64,000 bases of DNA from contig JBBBDQ010000310.1 of NCBI GenBank assembly GCA_037127315.1, positions 2,799,001 through 2,863,000 on the forward strand, given 5' to 3'. The DNA comes from Ascarosepion bandense (Eukaryota; Mollusca; Cephalopoda; Sepiida; Sepiidae). This document shows, one piece after another, positions 55,294 to 64,000 of this stretch; the stretch's first letter is position 1; every line of letters starts with the position of its first letter. Made by a program: the position numbers and the translations under genes. A model generated the notes under the pieces. The model made no database searches. It had not been told where the DNA came from and was given only the letters and a program-made list of their open reading frames with translations.

Positions 55294-55593
55294 ATGTTTT
55301 TCAAATCTTTACAATCTCATATACATAGTCACATTTGTATTTCAAAGTGTAAATCCAAGGCTGGTTTGAAGGCACATACTCGCCATAAACACCCAGAATC
55401 CGGATCTGCATTGAAGGCTTCTGATTCCCAAACGGACGGCTTCAAATGCTCCCTCTGCAGCCTGTTATACAAATTGAAGACAGGCTTGATGGCGCAAATA
55501 AGAAGCAAGCATAAACTTGATGTCTTATATACCAAACGAATTAAACCTTCATACGTCGAAATCCAAATGAAAGCACAACATATAACTATATAA
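55294..55593 (+). CDS. ORF with degenerate C2H2 zinc-finger-like motifs
   Basis: A 99-codon frame. CISKCKSKAGLKAHTRHKHP (about residues 17-36) looks like a C2H2 finger lacking a clean first CxxC. FKCSLCSLLYKLKTGLMAQI followed by RSKH (about 50-73) has CxxC and the final His, but Gln replaces the first His. CKSKAGLK-H-RKH fingers are common at the N-terminus of some animal LINE proteins, so this may be transposon-derived rather than a host gene. A SINE starts 5 bp after its stop codon. No introns or promoter are evident. Confidence 0.4.
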   Translation: MFFKSLQSHIHSHICISKCKSKAGLKAHTRHKHPESGSALKASDSQTDGFKCSLCSLLYKLKTGLMAQIRSKHKLDVLYTKRIKPSYVEIQMKAQHITI

Positions 55594-55597
55594 TATT

Positions 55598-55980
<383 letters not shown>

Positions 55981-55984
55981 ATTA

Positions 55985-56850
55985 TTCATTTAAAATGCCC
56001 TCAGCCTTGAAAATAACTTAATAAGCGACTTCATGCCCTGATCAGGCGGTTGTCCTTCTTATTAGCCATTGCCTCTATGAGAGCGAAAAATATATTCGAC
56101 ATTATATATATGTATGAGAGAGAGAGAGCGGCATTCGATCAGTCCTTGTTATTGTCGACCTGATGGTTGCGCTCTCCTCTGTGAGGTTCAGATATATCCC
56201 ATGAATTCAAATCAGGAAATATGAATGTGACATTGTCGTGAAAAACGTTAATAAGTATTAATAGATCATACGAAAGTGGGTAGAATTCTACTGGGACATA
56301 TACTGTTATCTCTTCTGCCCAGTCTCTCTATGTAGGCGGTGCCATTAACCCTGATTATGTACGGAAGAAATCGGATAGACTGACATGATCCGCGTTGTTC
56401 GCGACTTTATGACCATCACAGACAACGTGACCCTGATGTGAATCACTGTGGATATCTCCGCGCAATGTCACCTGTCGTTTCTGTCTACTTGGCCGAGTTA
56501 CTGTGCTTGATGACTAATGCCACAAACACGTTGGGCTGTTTTATTTCGCGTGTCAGAAGTTACGATATTAATGCCTTTAGCATATAACACATAACATTAT
56601 GTTTCACGCATATAGCCGCTAAAGATGTTTGCACAATATATATCTACATTAAACAATTTAAACCTGGTTTGAATACAATCAATTTCGATATTTCCAACAA
56701 CGTACTCAAATGTCTGTAATCAGACCAGGGACCACAACACCACTATTTTGTCACTGTCTTCGGCCATCCGCCACGGTAGGGATGGACTTATATTTTCAAT
56801 TAAATTATCTTTATTGTTAATAGCTTAAATGTTCTATGTTTACTGTGTGT
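55985..56850. other. Unassigned, partly GC-richer block
   Basis: 56150-56560 is clearly less AT-rich than its surroundings (for example GATCCGCGTTGTTCGCGACT near 56388). It looks like part of a mobile element, but no protein or terminal motif was recognised. Confidence 0.4.
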
Positions 56851-56863
56851 TAATATTTACTCT

Positions 56864-57069
56864 TTGATAATGGCTTATGTGAGCCGAAAGCTTAGACCTG
56901 ATAAAAAATTCAACAAATACTGTGATTTTTTGTTGTCTTTTAACGACATCACCATCAAGTATATCAGACGGTATGAACGGATCCTACACAAAATTAATAG
57001 ACAAAACTTGTCTATATTATTCAATGAAACCTGCATTAATGAAAAAATGCTGCCAAAATACACACAATT

Positions 57070-57110
<41 letters not shown>
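56864..57110 (+). pseudogene. PLE N-terminal fragment ending at (TA)n
   Basis: The segment includes ILFNETCINEKMLPKYTQF (about 57018-57072), homologous to the minus-strand stubs at 30871 and 47997, and then runs into TA repeat at 57073-57110. The upstream part (MIMAYVSRKLRPDKKFN) may belong to the same protein. Confidence 0.45.
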
Positions 57111-57112
<2 letters not shown>

Positions 57113-57539
57113 TAATAAATAAAAGTAAGTTATATATCATCACAAAGGAATAAATGAAAAGAGATATGAGCATAAAAATTAACAAAATACAAAAAAGTGG
57201 TCATCCACTTGGAATCGGTGAGCTGAGTTCAATAAGCCAAATTACATAGCAATTAAAAGATGATAATAAACGCGAATCTTTTGAGAGTCGTGAACAATTG
57301 CGCTCTGCTCGGATATTTTGTCATTTCAGAACGTATTTGATCATGGCATTTCAAAAAATATAAGATATATAAAATGTTCTCAATCCAACCCACTTCCCCC
57401 CCCCAAAAAAAAAATTAACCAGATTGCTAAGCATAACAATTTGCAGAGCTTCTTGGTTGGTCTTCGAACTTTTCAGCAACCCTTCTTCAATATATATATC
57501 TTTTAGAGATATGATTAAGTAGGTTTAGAAAAATCACTG

Positions 57540-57720
57540 TTTACATTGTTCGAACTATTGTCCTCATCTTTATTGCCATTATTACGACGTTTCGGCCTTC
57601 TTCAAGTGATAGGAATTTCCAACCGAACCCTTTATTACGATCACTGGTGTATATCATTCTCATTCCATGTGCGATGCCACTTAGCCATTTAGTTATCTCC
57701 CTTTAACCAAATGTAAATAG
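57540..57720 (-). mobile_element. Repeat with TGAAGAAGGCCGAAACGTCG motif, copy 2
   Basis: Reverse complement of the repeat at 14890-15075. On the minus strand CACTTGAAGAAGGCCGAAAC, GTCGTAATAATGGCAATAAA and GATGAGGACAATAGTTCGAA. Shared flanks extend to GGGAGATAACTAAATGGC at 57706. Confidence 0.6.
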
Positions 57721-58358
57721 TGTAAATACTACCTCATTTCAGAAGTATAGACAAATTTGAAGAATCAGTATACAAAAATAAATGAATGTAAGTAAAATCA
57801 TGTAAGAAAAGTGGTAATGCGCATCGGACTATAAACAAAAATATACATTTCTATAGGTCTTGAATGTGTAAGAATAAATGAGATTTCCTGTTACTTTTGA
57901 CCGGTTTTAATATCAACAGTTCCTTTGACAATAATATTGTTATGCAAATTAACAATGTGCATATAGCAATGTCATATTATGGAAAAGTTTCTACCTCATT
58001 AGATAAGAAAGCTTTATCTAATTAGATAAGAGAAAATGACTGGGTATCCCCAAGCCACCAAACCATAACTAAAGATGAAAAAAGTCGTAACAAACCATGC
58101 TGTTAACACTAGACATGGTCCGCCTAATTGTGCCTCTTAAATCTAACTCATATATGATATACAGATCAAAATGACCCAAGAAGGAATGATTGGAGACATT
58201 CTGGTTCCCTTTTCATATACGTAGACATGAGAAACGCTGTTCAGTGAAATCATAAAACACTGTGTACTATTTTCTGCTATCATTCTGTCCAAAAGTGTGG
58301 CTAGTTTGACAAAATATAAGCAAATCCTTTGTGTGCGTAGCTCTCCTTACATACACTT

Positions 58359-58514
58359 CACCCACGTCTATTGAACAGGTGAAGAGGCTCATCCCTTGTT
58401 CCCTGTTTAGGATGTGGTTTCCGGCTTTCTCTTTTCTAATCTTTTCATTCTTACGTAGTCCCCTGCACATCAGTGGCGCTACCGCCTTGCTCGGGGTGAT
58501 ATGATTAAAAAAAA
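58359..58514 (+). mobile_element. Short retroposon sharing LINE A tail, copy 2
   Basis: Nearly identical to 23147-23307, with the same 5' start and the same family A tail ending in an A-run. The two minus-strand ORFs overlapping it are not supported. Confidence 0.6.
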
Positions 58515-59995
58515 ACAGAATTGTTGGGTCCTCATATCGAAAACTCCATTATACAACAATATATTTATGCATATGTGGCTTACTTGATGATGATAATATG
58601 ATGAAGATGATGATGATGTATGTGCAATTTGTTTTTTTAAATGCGTGTATAATATCTTTTGTATGACCGGATGTATTATTGAATTCGTCACAGAATATTT
58701 CCTCACGAAACATTAGCGTTATCAATCGCCCACAAATGAAACTCTCTTACGAGACATGTTAATGCGAGATTAATTTCTACTTTTCTGAATTTTGACGATC
58801 CTTCAGATAACTACCATCCTCGAATAAAAACTGAAGACAACAGATGAAAAACACTTCTTTTCATTCAATCTAAATATAAATGACTTTTAATAAAACGTGT
58901 TACCGTACATTGCGTTTGTCAACCCGAAAACATTCCTATTTCTATTAAATCCCAAATTAGAAAAACATTTATGAGATAAAATCTAATTTAAATATTCTAA
59001 TCTCTCCAGCTGTAAAATTTCTAATCAGACAAAAGCATCTTTTATTTTTAATTCTTTTTACTTGAGTTTTCAAATTTTATGCGATATTCGAAAACGCTTA
59101 CTTTTTTATTATCTTTTTTATTGTCCTGCAATTTTTTCATCTTTTAAATCTTTTTTTTTTCATATAATCATTCTTTACCATTCTTCTTCTTCGCTTTCAT
59201 TTTATTATTGTTAGTAGTAGTAGTAGAAGTAGTAGTAGAAGTATTAGTATTAATATTACACATTAGACATTAACTGCTTTTTAGGATCATGTAAAGGAAT
59301 CTTGTCGAAATCCCTTCACTATCTCATGGGTAGTCTTGTCGGTTTCAACAATACTCTGGACTAGATTCAATTTCCTCCTTTTGATTTTCCATTTTTTCAG
59401 AAAAAATTCTATTTCAAATGCTCTAATAAGCATTGGTATTTGAATCACCTTCATAATCGTCATTTTTTTCTGTTCGCGCGCGCATTAATGATATTTATAT
59501 ATTTCACTTTCACGATATGGTTTACCAGCATGGCAATATTTTTTGGTCGCCAGTTTATTTTTGTTTCATTTACTATGTCTATAATCAGATTGATGTGTAA
59601 TTCTGTTCATCAATAAATAAAAAAATAATATGTTTTGATTAATTTCTGTCTTTACTCGCCGGATAAAATTATTTTGACTTACAGCATTTTACTTAGGATA
59701 TTGTTCTATTACAGTTTTCCAAATCTTAAATCTAAACTCTTCCACATCTGATGTAAGCGTGTTATATGCTTGCATTTGCTTGTCATTTATTACTTTTCAG
59801 CATTTATTTATGTTATACTTAATTTTGATTTCACTAGTAATTCCGAAACACATTCTTCTAAAAGGCATCGGTGCGCGTCGTTTATGTATAGTTGAAACTT
59901 TTAAAGGATTACATATTGTTCCTTACGTCTTTTGTCATTAATATTAATGTTCTAATTATAATATTTTAAGACCACATTTATCTGTTCTTATATAC

Positions 59996-60053
<58 letters not shown>

Positions 60054-60280
60054 AAAAAGGAAAATATTTTGGCAAATGTGTATTGAATAAGAAAAACGAT
60101 TCAACTGAAAATGTTAACACTTTGCAATAAAGAAATATTAATAAATATCAAATTCATCCTTATTCCATGAAGAATGTGTAAAAATATTTGGAGCGATTTT
60201 TGATGTATAAACAAATGACAAGAAATAGTATGAGGTATAAAGCTTTCAATAACAACCTATTTATTTATTTTTAGTTTAAA
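58515..60280. other. AT-rich stretch without recognised genes
   Basis: It holds (GAT)n near 58588-58618, (TAG)n with interruptions near 59211-59250, and (GT)n at 59999-60050. Confidence 0.5.
59999..60050. repeat. (GT)n microsatellite
   Basis: About 52 bases of GT. Confidence 0.95.
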
Positions 60281-60281
60281 A

Positions 60282-60913
60282 TCAACGGACGAGAACCGAT
60301 TCTTTTTCGGGGAAGTATCCATCCAAGACATCCTTATTCCAACTACTGCTTTTATTTAATATTGAAATGAAATAGTTTGTCTTAGAATGCTCGCAGACTA
60401 AGAGATGGGAAAGGATTTCATGATTAGAAGGGTTGTTTGGAGTTAAAATGACTCGGATAGATTTTTCTCCCAAAAAGATTATTCTCCCCTCCTTATATAT
60501 TTGAAACTCAAAGGTAGATAAATCTATTTCTGTTAGTAATATTTTTAAAGAAGTGTAAACCCTTCAATATCAAGCAGTAGGTAAAGCAATAACACCCAGT
60601 GCTAAAAGGCTGAAATGATACCAAATTACTCGAAATGAATGATCAATTTTAAAATGTCCATTTTGTAAGAAGTGATCAAGTAGTTCATATAGGAATTAAG
60701 ATCTTGGTATGATGAAATTGCATTGAAGATCTTTGGAAATGATTTCACGGTTCTTTTATTGTAGAGAAATCTAAGAAGAAGCGGCTTCCTTAGAGAATTT
60801 AAATACAATCGCTTCAGATGTTCTCTTTGTTCAAGTTGAGAATGACGGATTTCCGCTTTCAACATCACTAGGCATAGTTTATTCTCAAGAACACATTGTC
60901 TCTTTCTTCTCAT
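60282..60913 (-). other. Two unrecognised minus-strand ORFs
   Basis: 60626-60913 (95 codons, Leu- and Lys-rich, with SQLEQREHLKRLYLNSLRK) and 60282-60473 (63 codons) lie in order on the same strand. The first is mixed in composition and could be a decayed protein segment. Neither carries a family motif I know. Confidence 0.2.
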
Positions 60914-61206
60914 TTCTTTCTTTCTTTGTCCTTCTTTCTCGCTTACTCGTCTTAATTTCGTGCTCTTTTCTCCTCCGTTTTATGCATAAATCCTAGTGGA
61001 TGCTGAAAAGCTCTAAGCCTAACCAAGTACAGACTGAAAAAATTCTGATATTTGGTCAAATTTGGAGACCTTGATCCCGCCAAGAACTTTTCATCAACTC
61101 ATCGGATATGGCTAATCTAATTTTACAATATTTTGTAACCTTCCTTTCTTTTCGTGTAGTTCTCAATGTTGGACTTTTCTCAGTGTCTTTTTTGGCAAAT
61201 GCACAC

Positions 61207-61461
61207 TTATACGTTTCTTAGGAATTTCAATTGTCTTTTTCTGATGTTAAGTATAAGCGTCATGTTAAGTATAAGCGCCATTTTTGTTTTCGTTGTTTTT
61301 GTTTTTTTTCTTTCGCCGTTGTTCACATGTTCAGTCCATGGAATTCGCAACATCCTTCTGTAGAACAATATATCTATTGCCTCAATTTTCTTTTTCATCT
61401 GTGATGAAGCTATCTGGTATTCACTGCCATAGAGAAAGGCTGATATTACATGGCAGTCCAT
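61207..61461 (-). pseudogene. LINE family B C-terminal fragment
   Basis: Minus strand: VISAFLYGSEYQIASSQMKK, IEAIDILFYRRMLRIPWTEH, V, then, after an insertion containing a duplicated LILNMTLILN segment, IRKRQLKFLRNV. This is the conserved LLYGSE...KKIEAFE-W-YRRMLRIPWTEHV...KRQLKFLGH region of endonuclease/RT LINEs. The insertion is a tandem duplication (GTTAAGTATAAGCGTCAT twice near 61246-61280). Confidence 0.78.
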
Positions 61462-61474
61462 TTTTTTTCTAATG

Positions 61475-62565
61475 ACATTTTCCTTTTACTTAATATTTTG
61501 CTTAGGCTTTGTAAGACATCTTCGGATTTCGGTGTATCATGAAAATTATACGTTTCACTAATCATGAATTTTACATAACAACAGTTGTATTATAAAATAA
61601 TTCCATAATCAGAACTTGATTGTGATATATGCTAAAAGATCAAGTAACACTATTTGAAAATTTGTTTAGCACTGTATAAATATTATCTAATAAGCAATAT
61701 GCCTTAAAACTATACGTAAAATCATCATCTGTGACTTGTGATCTGTGTGTGTTGAGTAAGGGTTATCAGCGCGAAATGCGGAATCTACGAGTTGAAATCA
61801 AATTCTGTCGAATAACTTCCATTCATTTTCGGGCTCATGTCTTTGAGTAAGGCACGAATCCATGTCTTCTCTCTGACGTCATCTATTGGTTAAATAATAA
61901 GCCCAGTTCTTTTAGCTTTGAGCGGGAGCCATTCTGGGAGAAAGACTATTCTGTACGCGCTGAATGCAGAGCACTCCTTTCCCAAGAATAGATGAGCTCA
62001 GGGATGGTTCGTTGGTATTAGTACTTGGTGTACAAAATGTCACATATAAACTAGGATAGAAATACCATTAATGGCAATAGCGTAAGATAGCAACCCAATG
62101 ATCACATAGATCACGTGTTGACCTGAATCTGAACTTATGATAAAAAGGGTGATGTTTCAGGAAGAAAATAGTATTACAATATTAGTCTATATTATGATAT
62201 ATTCATATTAATATATATATATTCATATTCATAAAAGACTAGAAATTAATTTCCTCCGCTATTATATAATTATTATAAACAGATATAGCATTTAAAATAT
62301 TTTATGCATAACAAGAGTTTATAATAATCTACTTTATAAATTCTTTGCTTCAAGGTGACAAACATCAGGCATTCGGCCTACCGATATCTCATATTCATAG
62401 GCATAATATTACGATGTTTTCTTTAATGTCTGCATCAAATTATAATTAGTAGTCCAATATATAGCAGTAAATCGATGTACTATGTTTCATGTCATAGCAA
62501 CGATAAATCCTTAAGAAATTCACCAAATGACAGAAAGAAAAGGTTTTTGTATTCATATAATAACC
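61475..62565. other. AT-rich stretch, nothing recognised
   Basis: No gene or family match is seen apart from simple TA-rich runs near 62211-62222. Confidence 0.45.
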
Positions 62566-62566
62566 A

Positions 62567-62569
<3 letters not shown>

Positions 62570-62630
<61 letters not shown>
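62570..62630. repeat. (TA)n microsatellite
   Basis: About 60 bases of TA at the 3' side of a minus-strand PLE. Confidence 0.95.
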
Positions 62631-62637
<7 letters not shown>

Positions 62638-62685
62638 CAAGAACAGTGCTGCGGAAAAATGTATGAAAAAATAAAATAGGTTTCC

Positions 62686-62725
62686 TTGTGATACGTTTCG
62701 TCTTTTAGAACTTCATCTGACTAAA
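62686..62725 (-). ncRNA. Decayed hammerhead-like motif (PLE end)
   Basis: Minus strand: CAGATGAAGTTCTAAAAGAC then GAAACGTATC. The first box is CAGATGA (U4 to A) and GAAAC is intact. GTTC/GAC form a weak helix II. The short stem III (AC-GT-AT-C) looks like a CpG-decayed ACGCGUC. It lies 60 bp from a (TA)n tract and 0.3 kb downstream of a PLE nuclease on the same strand. Confidence 0.45.
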
Positions 62726-63000
62726 TTTGTTGTTGGTACAAATACTCATGCGCACAAAGGAGATGTTGGGAATTTTATTTTTTTTTTAATCTAGCCAATT
62801 TCCTTTCGACATTTATTCCTCTTTTTCTCTCCATCAGCTTTTGTTAATAGATATCCCACATAAGTATCCCACATAAAAGAGGTTCTGCCAAGAATTGTGA
62901 AATTTCGTAAGAGCCTGGGAAGTAAATTTACTTGCGACCAAGGCTCTCTAAACATTTTCACTGTAGTAAATTATTTTCTTCTTTAATCAGAGTATCATTT

Positions 63001-63167
63001 TATTTTTTCCAAATTGTGGTCAGTCTCGTTACGGTGGGCAACCAACGCATTTGATGTATTGTTTTGTAAAATGTATCTTTTGTGTTCATATAATCTTTTA
63101 TTTGGATTCCTTGAGGTTTTTCTCATATATTTTTTGCGACAATTATTACAGGCGATTTCTACTTCCA

Positions 63168-63176
<9 letters not shown>
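63001..63176 (-). pseudogene. PLE GIY-YIG nuclease remnant
   Basis: An open minus-strand run of about 50 codons: ACNNCRKKYMRKTSRNPNKR, LYEHKRYILQNNTSNALVAH, RNETDHNLEKI. This is the Penelope-clade nuclease signature CxxCxKxYVGKTxRxLxxR-xEH-xxI...ALVxHxxExxH. The Gly of the YVG box is Arg here. Upstream sequence is cut at a (TA)n tract (63170-63222). Confidence 0.82.

Positions 63177-63222
<46 letters not shown>
63172..63222. repeat. (TA)n microsatellite
   Basis: About 51 bases of TA, truncating the PLE. Confidence 0.95.
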
Positions 63223-63223
<1 letters not shown>

Positions 63224-63224
63224 A

Positions 63225-64000
63225 GTATTGTTTGAATAATATTCCTTGTCCAAAGAAACACTATTTTTTAAAAAATTGCTCAATACAAAAGTAGAACTAA
63301 TAATATTATTTATTCATAAATTATAACATGGATATGTTACAATATCACTACAAAAGTAGCCATTTTGTTTCGATACTTTTGTGTCTTGTCTTGTCAAGTG
63401 ATGTGATAGTTCTTAAATGAATGGTTTAAAAGTCTGAAAACGAGCATGACCCCTTTAATCAGGGAGGTATTATTGTATATACAATGTGGACCAATCACAG
63501 TCAAGCAACTTCTCATTTGGAAAATATGCAGGCAGGCCTAAGGTTAATTTTGGTGGGTATTGTTATTAAGATTTGATTGAAGTCAGATCATTATTATTAA
63601 TATTTATATCTAATTTGTTCTTGTTGCTAAAATTATAATACAATAACAGTATACACACTTGTATGTATTTTACACTGACTACGCGCACACAGACACATAT
63701 ACGCACGCCACGGCCGTGACATATAAATCTTCAGATGAACAAGATAGATAAGGCGATGTTCATGAAATTGATACTCTTTAGCCAGGTCAACGAGTCAAAA
63801 GAAAACATCGCACCGCACTGAGATGAGATAAATATATAGGCAGACTTATGTTGTTGGACAACCGGGGCCCTAACTGGAGTACGCACACGTATACACGCGA
63901 ACACACGTCCAACGGTTGGGATACATGCACACATACATGCACGGATATATACATACGTGCACACACACATTATCCACACACACATATATATATATATATA
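63225..64000. other. Window end, CA-rich and AT-rich
   Basis: No gene is seen. Diffuse CA/CG-rich microsatellite-like sequence runs from 63655 to 63985 and ends in (TA)n. The minus ORF at 63731-63985 is translated repeat. Confidence 0.5.

Noticed and set aside
56028..56070. CCTGATCAGGCGG as a hammerhead box
   Set aside because: CTGATCA does not match CUGANGA (position 8 is C) and no GAAA box follows at a plausible distance.

Overview
The window looks like gene-poor intergenic or intronic DNA from an animal, most likely a coleoid cephalopod of octopus type. The reasons are a very AT-rich background, dozens of long (TA)n, (GT)n and (ATT)n microsatellites, many copies of a tRNA-derived SINE of about 300 bp, several non-LTR retrotransposon families, Tc1/mariner-type transposons, and many Penelope-like elements (PLEs) carrying GIY-YIG nuclease remnants. 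The species assignment is inference. No complete, credible host protein-coding gene was found. Most ORFs longer than 60 codons are translated microsatellites or decayed transposon pieces.

Layout. 0-9.9 kb: a LINE 3' tail, a decayed PLE with RT and GIY-YIG remnants (0.8-2.1 kb), a 2.5 kb pyrimidine-rich tract with microsatellites, a dispersed repeat at 6.0 kb, then plain AT-rich DNA. 9.9-13.6 kb: three copies of one LINE family (family A, one nested in another) and a second LINE (family B) split by a SINE with an 11-bp target duplication. 13.6-20 kb: SINE pieces, one of two copies of a repeat with a CTGAAGA...GAAAC motif, and the second copy of the 6.0 kb repeat. 20-21.2 kb: 3' half of a family A LINE. 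22-23.3 kb: an LTR-like promoter block and a short retroposon sharing the LINE tail. 26.6-33.6 kb: hammerhead-like motifs, the C-terminus of a different LINE bracketed by (ATT)n, and a PLE flanked by inverted arms that each carry a hammerhead ribozyme. 33.9-42.4 kb: two related MITEs, two more PLEs (one internally inverted, one with a hammerhead core), a family A LINE, and a Tc1-like element with DD37E spacing and 200-bp terminal inverted repeats. 43-46 kb: SINEs and family B LINE remains. 46-51.8 kb: a possible membrane-protein exon, an internally deleted Tc1 element, and a long family A LINE with an endonuclease domain. 53-64 kb: a tandem pair of tRNA-like units, a 75-bp minisatellite, a zinc-finger-like ORF, a SINE, and further PLE and LINE remnants.

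The main biological signal is the PLE and hammerhead system. Two 57-nt motifs, at 31654-31710 (-) and 33542-33598 (+), fold into all three hammerhead helices. The first has the consensus core and a GUC cleavage triplet. Several other PLE ends carry decayed versions. A second theme is that many transposon ends abut (TA)n tracts.
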